Shown here piece after piece: positions 7,526 through 15,522 of a stretch of 64,000 bases of DNA. The translations under genes were made by a program, and so were the position numbers. The notes under the pieces were generated by a model. That model saw only the letters and a list, made by a program, of their open reading frames with translations, made no database searches and was not told where the DNA came from. The stretch comes from UBA877 sp034436335 (GTDB lineage Bacteria; Chloroflexota; Anaerolineae; Anaerolineales; Villigracilaceae): assembly GCA_034436335.1 (NCBI GenBank), contig DAOTVO010000016.1, forward strand, positions 51,921 to 115,920. Reading direction: 5' to 3'. Positions within the stretch are counted from its first letter, which is position 1. Every line of letters begins with the position of its first letter.

Positions 7526-9436
7526 ATGCCCTACGGTTATCATGGAAAAATCTTACACGTTAACCTGACGACCAGTGAAATCACGGTCGAAACCCCGCCC
7601 GAATCCTTCTACCGTACCTACATGGGCGGCTCGGCTATGGCTATGACCTACATCCTGCGCGAGGTGCCAAAAGGCGCCGACCCGCTCGGACCCGAAAACC
7701 TGCTCACCGTTTTCCCCAGCGTCGTCACCGGCGCGCCGATTTCCGGTCAGAGCCGCATCAATGTCAACGCCAAATCGCCGATGAGCGGCGCGATCGGCGA
7801 TTCGCAGGCCGGCGGCTTCTTCCCGGCCGAATTCAAATTCGCCGGTTACGATGGCGTCGTCTTCCGCGGCCAATCGCCCAAATGGGTCTATTTGACCATC
7901 ATAGACGGCAAGGCCGAATTGCACGACGCTTCTCACCTGCTCGGCAAGGTGACTGGCGAGGTAGATCAGATTCTCAAGAAGGAAGTGGGGGATGACAAGG
8001 CGCAGGTGATGCAGATTGGTCCGGCCGCCGAAATCGGCGTGCGTTTCTCCGGCATCATCAACATGGCCAACCGCATGAACGGCCGCACCGGCATGGGCCT
8101 GGTCATGGCTTCGAAGCGCTTAAAAGCCATCGTCGTGCGCGGCAAGGCTCGCCCGGAAATCGCCGATAAAGCCGCCCTGACGGCGCTCAACAAAAGCGGG
8201 CCGGCTAAAGTGACTTCCAATCCGGATGTGGACGGCCTGGCCAAATACGGCACTGCCGGCGTCGTCATGTTCCAGAACATGATCGGCTCCTTGCCCACGC
8301 GTAACTACAACGAAGGGCAATTCGAAGGCGCCGAGGCAATTAGCGGCGAACGGATGGCCGAGACGATCCTGAAAGAACGCGATACTTGCTATGCCTGCAT
8401 TGTGCGCTGCAAACGCGTGGTGGAAATCACCGAAGGCAAATTTACCGCCGACCCCTACTACGGTGGCGCTGAGTACGAGACGATTTCCACCCTCGGCTCT
8501 TACTGCGGGGTGGATGACCTGGCGGCGATTTCTCATGCCCATCAAATCTGCGACATGTACGGCGTGGACAGCATCTCCTGCGGGGCGACGATTGCCTTTG
8601 CCATGGAGTGCTACGAAAAGGGCATCATCACCAAAGAGGATACCGGCGGCATTGACCTGCGTTTTGGCAACGCCGATGCGATGATCGAGGTGCTCAAGCA
8701 AATCGTCACCAAATCCACCCCGCTGGGGCAAATCCTGGCCGAAGGTTCGGCGCGGGCGGCCCAGGTCTGGGGTCGAGGCGCAGACGAGTGCCTGATTATC
8801 GTCAAGAACGAGGAAGCCCCGGCGCACATGCCGCAGTCGAAGCGCTCGCTGGCGCTCATTTACGCCGTCAACCCCTTTGGCGCCGACCATCAATCCAGCG
8901 AGCACGATCCCTACTACGAAGAAGGCGTGGGCGATTTCAACCTCGACCGCCTCAAGCAAATTGGCTTGGACAAGCCTCAGCCGCCCTTCAGCCTGACTCC
9001 AGAAAAAGTGCGCTTTGGCTTCTTGGGCCAATGCTTCTACAGCATGCTGGATACGCTGACGCTCTGCCAGTTCGTCTATGGCCCGACCTGGTGCTTGTAT
9101 GATGGCGAAGATACCGCCGCCATGGTGCGCGCCGTCACCGGCTGGGACGTGAGCCTGGATGAATTGATGAAATTGGGTCACCGCCGCATTCTGCTCATGC
9201 GCACCTTCAACGCTCGCGAGGGCTTCAGCCGCAAGGATGATACCCTGCCAAAGAAGTTCTTCAAGCCCCTCGTCGGCACCGGGCCGACAGCCGGTCTCGC
9301 CGTAGGACGGGAGGAGTTTGAAGCCGCGCTGGATGAATATTACAAACTGTCTGGAATGACGAACGACGGTATTCCCAAGAAAGAGACGCTTGAAGAATTA
9401 GGTATCGGCTGGGCGGCAGAATATCTGCCTGCCTGA
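7526..9436 (+). CDS. Tungsten/molybdenum aldehyde:ferredoxin oxidoreductase (AOR family)
   Basis: A 636-residue AOR-family enzyme. Domain 1 opens with YGYHGKILHVNLT and contains the cofactor-contact blocks GGSAMAMTYILREVPKGADPLGPENLL and SPMSGAIGDSQAGG. The [4Fe-4S] ligands are C288, C291 and C295 (CYACIVRC) plus C514 (TLTLCQF); the first three fall at the same numbers as in the Pyrococcus furiosus enzyme. AOR enzymes oxidise aldehydes to carboxylic acids in the cytoplasm using a bis-pterin tungsten or molybdenum cofactor and pass electrons to ferredoxin. A strong site (GGAGGTG) fixes the ATG at 7526. Aminotransferase genes follow immediately, so the aldehydes they make are the likely substrate. 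The large C-terminal half contains ADHQSSEHDPYYEE, typical of the family. Confidence 0.88.
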   Translation: MPYGYHGKILHVNLTTSEITVETPPESFYRTYMGGSAMAMTYILREVPKGADPLGPENLLTVFPSVVTGAPISGQSRINVNAKSPMSGAIGDSQAGGFFPAEFKFAGYDGVVFRGQSPKWVYLTIIDGKAELHDASHLLGKVTGEVDQILKKEVGDDKAQVMQIGPAAEIGVRFSGIINMANRMNGRTGMGLVMASKRLKAIVVRGKARPEIADKAALTALNKSGPAKVTSNPDVDGLAKYGTAGVVMFQNMIGSLPTRNYNEGQFEGAEAISGERMAETILKERDTCYACIVRCKRVVEITEGKFTADPYYGGAEYETISTLGSYCGVDDLAAISHAHQICDMYGVDSISCGATIAFAMECYEKGIITKEDTGGIDLRFGNADAMIEVLKQIVTKSTPLGQILAEGSARAAQVWGRGADECLIIVKNEEAPAHMPQSKRSLALIYAVNPFGADHQSSEHDPYYEEGVGDFNLDRLKQIGLDKPQPPFSLTPEKVRFGFLGQCFYSMLDTLTLCQFVYGPTWCLYDGEDTAAMVRAVTGWDVSLDELMKLGHRRILLMRTFNAREGFSRKDDTLPKKFFKPLVGTGPTAGLAVGREEFEAALDEYYKLSGMTNDGIPKKETLEELGIGWAAEYLPA

Positions 9437-9442
9437 TTTTCC

Positions 9443-9470
9443 GTAGGGCAACTGCTTGCAGTTGCCCTAC
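9443..9470. repeat. 28-bp perfect palindrome
   Basis: GTAGGGCAACTGC, then TT, then its exact complement GCAGTTGCCCTAC. It lies inside the operon between the first AOR gene and the next aminotransferase, without a T-run, so it is unlikely to be a simple terminator. It resembles in design, but not in sequence, the palindromes at 21694 and 49359. Confidence 0.7.
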
Positions 9471-9488
9471 AACTTCATCGAGGTAACC

Positions 9489-10763
9489 ATGACCAACATT
9501 TACGAGGAAAACTTCCCCCACATGTCGCCCGTCTGGACGCGCATCTTTCCCATCCAGAGCAATCGCGCCGAGGGCTGTTACATTTATGCGGAGGATGGCA
9601 GAAAGTATCTGGATTTCACCTGCGGCATTGGCGTCACCAACACCGGTCACTGTCACCCCAAGGTGGTGGCGGCTATCCGCGAACAGGCCGGTCTCTTCCT
9701 GCATGCGCAGGCCAATATCGTTGTCCACAAGCCAATGATGGAACTCATCGCCGAACTGCGCACGATTGTCCATCCTTCGATTGACGGCTTTTTCTTCAGC
9801 AATTCCGGGGCTGAGGCGCTGGAAGGCGCTGTCAAACTGGCGCGGGCGGCTACCGGCAAGCCGAATATCATCGTCTTCAGCGGCTCGTTCCATGGCCGCA
9901 CGGCCGGGACGATGGCTTTGACGACTTCCAAAACCATTTACCGCGCTGGCTTTCAACCCCTACCGGCAGGCGTATTTGTGGCCCCCTATCCCTATGCCTA
10001 CAAACTTGGCCTGAACGAAGAAGAGACCACTGCTTATTGTCTGAATGCGCTGGAAGAACTGCTTCTCTCCCAGACCTCGCCCGCCGAGACGGCGGCCATC
10101 CTCATCGAGCCGGTCTTGGGCGAAGGCGGCTACGTCAACCCGCCGGCAGCCTTCATGAAGGGCTTGCGCGAACTGGCCGATCGGCATGGCATCCTGCTCA
10201 TCTTTGACGAAGTCCAGTCGGGGTTTGGGCGCACCGGCAAATGGTTTGCCCAGGAACACTTCGGCGTCGTGCCGGACATCATGACGGTTGCCAAGGGCAT
10301 CGCCTCGGGCCTGCCGCTTTCGGGCGTCTTCAGCCGTCTCGACTTGATGAAGAAGTGGCAGGTAGGTTCGCATGGCGGCACCTACGGCGGCAATGCCCTG
10401 GCCTGCGCTGCGGGCGTGGCCACCATTCGCGCCATGCGGGAGGAAGACATGATCGGCAACGCGGCCCGGCGCGGGGTCCAGTTGATGACCGGCCTGCGCA
10501 AACTTCAGGAGCAGTACTCCGTCATCGGCGATGTGCGCGGCCTGGGGCTGATGATCGGCACAGAATTCACCGTCAACGGCAAACCGGCGGAGAAGGCGTT
10601 TATCAAAAATATCGTTCACGCTTGCGAAGAGCGCGGCCTGCTCCTGCTCACCTGCGGCACCTACGATAACGTCATCCGCTGGATTCCGCCGCTGATTGTT
10701 TCCGAACAGCAGGTCAATGAAGCCCTGGAAATCTTCGCCCAGGCCCTGGCGCAGACTGTCTAA
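9489..10763 (+). CDS. Class III aminotransferase, 4-aminobutyrate aminotransferase (GabT)-like
   Basis: A 424-residue PLP enzyme. It has the cofactor phosphate-binding motif FFFSNSGAEALEGAVKLAR, the D-containing signature LLIFDEVQSGFGRTGKWFA, and the Schiff-base lysine K269 in TVAKGIASGLPLSG; GGTYGGNALACAA is the family's C-terminal block. These features and the length match GabT/4-aminobutyrate and related omega-amino-acid transaminases. The product would be a semialdehyde such as succinate semialdehyde or malonate semialdehyde. The ATG at 9489 follows GAGG by seven bases; in-frame codons upstream belong to the palindrome. It directly follows an AOR gene and precedes another aminotransferase, so aldehydes from it could be oxidised by the neighbouring AORs. 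Exact amino donor is uncertain. Confidence 0.85.
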   Translation: MTNIYEENFPHMSPVWTRIFPIQSNRAEGCYIYAEDGRKYLDFTCGIGVTNTGHCHPKVVAAIREQAGLFLHAQANIVVHKPMMELIAELRTIVHPSIDGFFFSNSGAEALEGAVKLARAATGKPNIIVFSGSFHGRTAGTMALTTSKTIYRAGFQPLPAGVFVAPYPYAYKLGLNEEETTAYCLNALEELLLSQTSPAETAAILIEPVLGEGGYVNPPAAFMKGLRELADRHGILLIFDEVQSGFGRTGKWFAQEHFGVVPDIMTVAKGIASGLPLSGVFSRLDLMKKWQVGSHGGTYGGNALACAAGVATIRAMREEDMIGNAARRGVQLMTGLRKLQEQYSVIGDVRGLGLMIGTEFTVNGKPAEKAFIKNIVHACEERGLLLLTCGTYDNVIRWIPPLIVSEQQVNEALEIFAQALAQTV

Positions 10764-10821
10764 CCTCCTTCTGCATCCCCTTTCCCTTCTTCCTCTCTTT
10801 ATCCTTTATCACAGGTGCTTT

Positions 10822-12177
10822 ATGAAAACCCTCAACCGCTCCCGTCTCGAATCCCTCCTTCGCTCGGAAGAACAAAAATTCCACGCTGAGCATCCCCGTT
10901 CCTTTGAACTCTATCAGCGCGCCCGCCGGTCCATGCAGGGTGGCGTGCCCATGTTGTGGATGATTCGCTGGGCCGGCACCTTCCCGGTCTTTGTCCAAGA
11001 GGCCAAAGGCGCTCACTTCACCGACGTGGACGGCCATACCTACATTGACTTTTGTCTCGGCGATACCGGCTCGATGACCGGCCATTCGCCCGATGCTACT
11101 GTGGAGGCCATCCTCCGCCAGGCGCAGAAGGGGTTGACCTTCATGCTGCCCATTGAGGATGCCATTTGGGTTGGCGAGGAACTCCAGCGCCGCTTTGGGC
11201 TGAAATACTGGCAGTTCACCCTCACGGCCACCGACGCCAATCGTTTCGCCATCCGCATGGCACGCCACATCACCGGCAGACAGAAGATTCTGGTTTACAA
11301 CTACTGCTATCATGGCTCAGTAGATGAAACCTTTATTGCTCTGGACGAGGAAGGCACGCCGGGCCCGCGCCCGGGCAACCTGGGCATGCCGGTCAATCCG
11401 GTGGAGACGACCAAGGTCATCGAGTTCAACGACATCGCTGCCCTCGAAACGGCGCTGACTCCCGGCGATGTGGCTTGCGTGCTGGCCGAACCGGTCATGA
11501 CCAACATCGGCATCATCCACCCCGATCCCGGCTATCACGACGCCCTGCGCGAAATCACCCGCCGCACCGGCACCTACCTCATCATTGACGAAACCCACAC
11601 CATGTGCGCCGGCCCGGGCGGCTATACGGCTCGCTACGGCCTCCAACCAGATTTCCTAACTTGCGGCAAGGCCCTGGCAGGCGGCGTGCCGGTCGGCGTT
11701 TACGGCTTCACCGAAGAGATTGCCGAGACCTTCTGGAACAAACTCGAACTCGACCTCTCCGACGTGGGCGGCATTGGCGGTACCCTGGCTGGCAACGCCC
11801 TCTCCATTGCTGCCACGCGCGCCACGCTGGAGCATGTCCTCACCGAGGAGATGTATGAACGCGGCGAAAAACTGGCCGACCGCTATGAACAGGGCGTCCA
11901 GAGCGTGATTGACGAGTTCGAATTGCCCTGGATCGTCAAACGCCTGGGCATTCGCGTCGAATACTGGTTCCGCGCCACTCCGCCGCGCAACGGCGGCGAG
12001 GCCAACGCCGCCGTAGATAGCGAACTCGACCGCTTCATGCACCTCTGGGCGCTCAACCGCGGCATTCTCATGACCCCCTTCCACAACATGGCCCTCATCG
12101 CTGCCGACACCACCGAAGCCGATGTAGATTACCACACCCAGGTCTTCCGCGAAGCGGTGAAAGCGTTGTTTGGTTGA
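10822..12177 (+). CDS. Class III aminotransferase, glutamate-1-semialdehyde aminomutase-like subgroup
   Basis: A 451-residue PLP-fold protein of the GSA aminomutase-like branch. The N-terminal half has MQGGVPMLWMIRWAGTFPVFV and DVDGHTYIDFCLGDTGSMTGHSP; the lysine for PLP is K283 in TCGKALAGGVPVGVYG, and the acidic PLP partner is in YLIIDETHTM. Unusually, the block that normally reads NSGTEA is TATDAN (TLTATDANRFAIRMAR), so the phosphate-binding loop differs from both flanking aminotransferases. The protein is therefore unlikely to be a true heme-pathway GSA aminomutase. AGGTG lies six bases before the ATG. The second AOR gene follows 30 bases downstream. Role inferred: transamination of a beta- or omega-amino acid feeding the AOR. 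Confidence 0.75.
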   Translation: MKTLNRSRLESLLRSEEQKFHAEHPRSFELYQRARRSMQGGVPMLWMIRWAGTFPVFVQEAKGAHFTDVDGHTYIDFCLGDTGSMTGHSPDATVEAILRQAQKGLTFMLPIEDAIWVGEELQRRFGLKYWQFTLTATDANRFAIRMARHITGRQKILVYNYCYHGSVDETFIALDEEGTPGPRPGNLGMPVNPVETTKVIEFNDIAALETALTPGDVACVLAEPVMTNIGIIHPDPGYHDALREITRRTGTYLIIDETHTMCAGPGGYTARYGLQPDFLTCGKALAGGVPVGVYGFTEEIAETFWNKLELDLSDVGGIGGTLAGNALSIAATRATLEHVLTEEMYERGEKLADRYEQGVQSVIDEFELPWIVKRLGIRVEYWFRATPPRNGGEANAAVDSELDRFMHLWALNRGILMTPFHNMALIAADTTEADVDYHTQVFREAVKALFG

Positions 12178-12207
12178 CAGGCTAAACGTTAGAACGGAGA
12201 AGAAAAT

Positions 12208-13914
12208 ATGGAAATCTGGCGCGTCAACGTGCGCACCCGCACCTTTACCCGTGAACCAGTCCCTCCGTCTTGGGAACGCCTCGGCGGGCGCGGACTGATT
12301 GCCCGTATCCTGCTCGACGAAGTCCCGCCCGAATGTGAACCCCTGGGGCCGAAAAACAAACTCCTCTTTTGCCCCGGTCTCCTGGTCGGTCACATGCTCT
12401 CCTCCTGCGACCGCATCTCCATCGGCGGCAAGTCCCCGCTGACGGGCGGCGTCAAGGAAGCCAATGCCGGCGGCACAACCGGCATGCAATTGACCTTGCT
12501 GGGAGTCAAGGCGCTCATCATCGAAGACTGGCCTGCTGAGCCGGGCTGGTCGGTGCTGCACCTTTCCACCCAGGGAGCGCGCTTTGACCCGGCAGACGAT
12601 TTGGCCGGTTTGGGCGTGTACGAATCTGCCGAAAAACTTTTGCAGCGTTATGGCGAGAAAGTCGCCATCGCCCTCATCGGCCCCGGCGGCGAGATGCAAC
12701 TGCGCGCCGCCGGAATCCAGAACCTCGACAAAGATAAAGTCCCCTCCCGCATTGCCGGGCGCGGCGGCCTGGGGGCGGTTATGGGCTCCAAAGGCCTGAA
12801 GGCGGTGGTCATTGACGCCGCCGGTGGACAAAAGCCTCCCATCGTTGACCCGGCAGCCTTCAAAGAAGCCCAAAAGGCTTTTACCAAAGCCTTGATGGAA
12901 CATCCGCAAACGCACACCTATCACGATTACGGCACGGCGGCCATGGTGCAGATGTGTCAGACCTTTGGTTCGCTGCCGACGCGCAATTTCTCTGCCGGAC
13001 AATTCGAACACGCCGAGACCCTGTCGGGCGAGTTCCTGCGTGAAACCATCCTGCAGCGCGGCGGCGCGGGCAAAGCCAGTCATGCCTGCATGCCCGGCTG
13101 CACGATTCAATGCTCGAATGTGTATGTGGATCAAGATGGGCAAACCGTTCTGGTCGCTCCCATCGAATACGAGACGATCGGCCTGATGGGCTCCAACTTG
13201 GGAATGCCCTCGCTGGATGACGTGGCGCGGCTCAATTACGCCGTCAACGATTTGGGCCTTGATTCGATTGACATCGGCGCGGCGCTGGGCGTGGCTGCCG
13301 AGGCCGGTCTGATGGCCTGGGGCGACCTAAAGCGCGCCCTCGAACTGGTGGAGGAAATCCGCCGTGGCACGCCGCTAGGGCGCATCCTCGGCAACGGCGC
13401 GGCCATGACCGGCAAAGTGTTGGGCATCGAACGGGTGCCGGTTGTCAAGAACCAGGCTATGGCGGCCTACGAACCGCGCGCCATCAAGGGCACCGGCGTC
13501 ACCTACGCCACCTCTCCCCAGGGCGCCGACCATACCGCCGGCCTGACCATTCGCGACAAAATCAATCACCTTGACCCCAACGGTCAGGTAGAACTTTCGC
13601 GTACCAAACAAATCGCCATGGCTGGTTACGACACGCTTGGCGCCTGCATCTTTGCCGGCTTCGGCTTTGCCGCCTCGCCGAGCGGCACGATTGCCCGCCT
13701 CCTCTCGGCCCGCTACGGCTGGGAAGTTCCCGACGACATCTTGCAAGTCCTGGGCAAGGAAACGCTGAAATTGGAGCGCGAATTCAACCGCCGCGCCGGC
13801 CTCACTGCCGCCGATGACCGCCTGCCCGAATGGATGACCCGCGAACCCATCCCGCCGACCAATGCCGTCTTCGACGTTCCTCCAGAGGAGATGGATAAGA
13901 TTTTTGACTGGTGA
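12208..13914 (+). CDS. AOR-family oxidoreductase, divergent second copy
   Basis: A 568-residue AOR-family protein, shorter than the copy at 7526. The N-terminal cofactor domain has WERLGGRGLIARILLDEVPPECEPLGPKNKL and SPLTGGVKEANAGG. Probable cluster ligands are C294, C298 and C302 (CMPGCTIQC) and C480 (GACIFAG). The first spacing is C-x3-C rather than the C-x2-C of the first copy and of the characterised archaeal AOR, so it belongs to another AOR subfamily. These proteins use tungsten or molybdenum bis-pterin and an iron-sulfur cluster for low-potential aldehyde or related oxidations. The site GGAGAAG supports the ATG. It ends the cluster; a strong terminator follows 20 bases after its stop. 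Substrate may be the product of the aminotransferase just upstream. Confidence 0.82.
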   Translation: MEIWRVNVRTRTFTREPVPPSWERLGGRGLIARILLDEVPPECEPLGPKNKLLFCPGLLVGHMLSSCDRISIGGKSPLTGGVKEANAGGTTGMQLTLLGVKALIIEDWPAEPGWSVLHLSTQGARFDPADDLAGLGVYESAEKLLQRYGEKVAIALIGPGGEMQLRAAGIQNLDKDKVPSRIAGRGGLGAVMGSKGLKAVVIDAAGGQKPPIVDPAAFKEAQKAFTKALMEHPQTHTYHDYGTAAMVQMCQTFGSLPTRNFSAGQFEHAETLSGEFLRETILQRGGAGKASHACMPGCTIQCSNVYVDQDGQTVLVAPIEYETIGLMGSNLGMPSLDDVARLNYAVNDLGLDSIDIGAALGVAAEAGLMAWGDLKRALELVEEIRRGTPLGRILGNGAAMTGKVLGIERVPVVKNQAMAAYEPRAIKGTGVTYATSPQGADHTAGLTIRDKINHLDPNGQVELSRTKQIAMAGYDTLGACIFAGFGFAASPSGTIARLLSARYGWEVPDDILQVLGKETLKLEREFNRRAGLTAADDRLPEWMTREPIPPTNAVFDVPPEEMDKIFDW

Positions 13915-13933
13915 ACGGCTGGTTAAATTTCAA

Positions 13934-13976
13934 ATGTCGAAGGTCGGACTTTAATGTTCGACCTTCGACATTTTTT
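13934..13976. terminator. Bidirectional intrinsic terminator
   Basis: A 13-bp perfect stem, ATGTCGAAGGTCG (13934-13946) with its complement (13959-13971), followed by T's on the + strand and flanked by A/T on the other side. It ends the catabolic operon and, read the other way, the tRNA-Thr transcript. Confidence 0.85.
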
Positions 13977-13977
13977 G

Positions 13978-14050
13978 AGCCACCAAAGGGATTCGAACCC
14001 TTGACCTGGCGTTTACGAAACGTCTGCTCTACCGGCTGAGCTATGGTGGC
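13978..14050 (-). tRNA. tRNA-Thr (anticodon CGT)
   Basis: A full cloverleaf of 73 bases on the minus strand: acceptor GCCACCA/TGGTGGC, D-stem GCTC/GAGC, anticodon loop TTCGTAA, T-arm AAGGG-TTCGAAT-CCCTT, discriminator U. CCA is not encoded. The anticodon stem GACGT/ACGCC has one A-C mismatch at its second pair. Confidence 0.93.
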
Positions 14051-14081
14051 ATTTTACAGCGGCGGGATTATACCAGCCTTT

Positions 14082-14109
14082 TTTACAACTTGACAACCTT
14101 TGATATACT
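14082..14109 (+). promoter_or_regulatory. Promoter of the GT4 gene, probably leaderless
   Basis: A -35-like TTTACA (14082-14087), 16-base spacer and -10 TATACT (14104-14109). The ATG at 14117 begins seven bases later, so the mRNA should start at the start codon. Confidence 0.6.
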
Positions 14110-14116
14110 TTCTTCG

Positions 14117-15367
14117 ATGAACATCGCCATGCTTTCTTACCACACCTGCCCCCTGGCGACCCTCGGCGGCAAAGACACCGGCGGCATGAACGTTTACGTG
14201 CGCGACCTGACGACCGCCCTCGGCCGCATGGGCATTCATGTGGACGTATTCACCCGCTCGCAGGATGAACATGTGCCGCACGTCTTGCACGACCTCGGCT
14301 ACGGCAACCGAGTCGTTCATGTCAAAGCCGGCCCCGAGGTCCCGCTGCCGAAACGTGAATTAGCCGGATTCATCACGGAGTTTGTCGAAGGCATCCTCCG
14401 CTTTGCCGAAGAGAAGAACATCCGCTACGACATCATCCACAGCCACTACTGGATGTCCGGTCTGGCCGCCGAGGCGCTTTCGGACCGTTGGTCTGGTACG
14501 CCCATCCTGCAGATGTTCCACACCCTGGGCGAGATGAAGAACCGCGTCGCCCGCTCCGAGGAGGAACGGGAGGGGGCTTACCGTCTCGATGGCGAACGCC
14601 GCGTCATGCGCCGCGCCGACCGGATTGTGGCCGCCACCCTGGCAGAGCGCGCCCAGTTGGAATGGCTCTACAAAGCAGACCCGGACAAGATAGTCGTCAT
14701 CCCGCCGGGTGTGGACACTTGCCATTTTTATCCCATTCCCAAAGACGAGGCGCGTCAATTCGTCGGCATTCCGTCCGAAGACCGCGTGGTGCTCTTCGTG
14801 GGGCGCATTGAACCGCTCAAGGGGCTGGGGACGCTCATCGAGGCGATGGCTTGTTTGCGCTGCGAACAGAGTTGCCACCGGATATTTCTCATGGTCATCG
14901 GCGGCGATCCAAACGCCGACCCGGAGATGATGACCACTGAAATGGCGCGCTTACAAAAAATGTGCGATGACCTTGCGCTGGGAAAAGTGGTCGTGTTTTT
15001 GGGGAAGCGCGGGCAGGACACGTTGCCCTATTACTACTCCGCCGCCGATGTGCTGGTCATGCCGTCTTACTACGAGTCATTTGGCATGGTAGCGCTGGAG
15101 GCCATGGCTTGCGGGACTCCGGTGATTGCCTCGCAGGTGGGTGGGCTGGCCTTCCTGGTGCAGGACGGGGTGACAGGCTTTCATGTTCCCAGCGAGGACG
15201 CCGGGGCATTGTGCGAGAAATTGTCTTTGCTTTTGGGGGATGAAACGCTTCGTCGGCGGATGGGCGTAGCGGCCGCGGCTCGCGCTCAAGAGTACAACTG
15301 GGAAAAGATAGCGCGTCAAATTGTGGATATGTATCGGTCTCTCTTGCCGGCCGGGCATTTCTCTTGA
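14117..15367 (+). CDS. GT4-family glycosyltransferase (MshA/sucrose-synthase-like)
   Basis: A 416-residue GT-B fold glycosyltransferase. The N-terminal half starts MNIAMLSYHTCPLATLGGKDTGGMNVYVRDLTTALGRMG, the glycine-rich acceptor region of the MshA/sucrose-phosphate-synthase group; HSHYWMSGLAAE is conserved there too. The C-terminal half has LFVGRIEPLKGLGTLIEA and the E-x7-E nucleotide-sugar motif ESFGMVALE, followed by ACGTPVIASQVGG. The substrate of relatives is a nucleotide sugar transferred to a small polyol, sugar or lipid. I place the start at the ATG at 14117, where MNIAML begins the fold; an earlier TTG in frame lies inside the promoter. No ribosome site is present. It stands alone between a tRNA and an ABC importer. 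Product unknown. Confidence 0.82.
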   Translation: MNIAMLSYHTCPLATLGGKDTGGMNVYVRDLTTALGRMGIHVDVFTRSQDEHVPHVLHDLGYGNRVVHVKAGPEVPLPKRELAGFITEFVEGILRFAEEKNIRYDIIHSHYWMSGLAAEALSDRWSGTPILQMFHTLGEMKNRVARSEEEREGAYRLDGERRVMRRADRIVAATLAERAQLEWLYKADPDKIVVIPPGVDTCHFYPIPKDEARQFVGIPSEDRVVLFVGRIEPLKGLGTLIEAMACLRCEQSCHRIFLMVIGGDPNADPEMMTTEMARLQKMCDDLALGKVVVFLGKRGQDTLPYYYSAADVLVMPSYYESFGMVALEAMACGTPVIASQVGGLAFLVQDGVTGFHVPSEDAGALCEKLSLLLGDETLRRRMGVAAAARAQEYNWEKIARQIVDMYRSLLPAGHFS

Positions 15368-15390
15368 ACAACTAACGTCTTTGACGGTGT

Positions 15391-15522
15391 TATAATACCA
15401 ATGTGTAAAAGCGCACAAAGGAGGTGGTCATATTGTCCTGATCCTATCTTGCTAACGCCTCGTCTTCGAAAAGATTCCCATAAACCAGAAAGTCCACAAA
15501 AATCTCTCTAGGAGGAGATTGT
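15391..15522 (+). promoter_or_regulatory. -10 box and long leader of the peptide ABC operon
   Basis: A perfect TATAAT at 15391-15396 without a convincing -35, followed by a leader of about 120 bases. The leader contains a strong ribosome-site-like AAAGGAGG (15417-15424) followed by TTG-TCC-TGA, i.e. almost no reading frame, and ends with AGGAGGAG before the ATG at 15523. The unused ribosome site is odd; a regulatory leader is possible. Confidence 0.4.

Noticed and set aside
8120..9181. 353-codon minus-strand frame opposite the first AOR
   Set aside because: His/Gln/Arg-rich sequence without recognisable domains, typical of an antisense shadow; AOR motifs are intact on the other strand.
10822..12177. 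Glutamate-1-semialdehyde aminomutase (hemL)
   Set aside because: The NSGTEA motif and other HemL residues are missing and no heme genes are nearby; kept as a GSA-like aminotransferase.
11656..13143. 495-codon minus-strand frame across the GSA-like gene and second AOR
   Set aside because: Spans two well-supported genes and their spacer, which a real gene would not do; no motifs.
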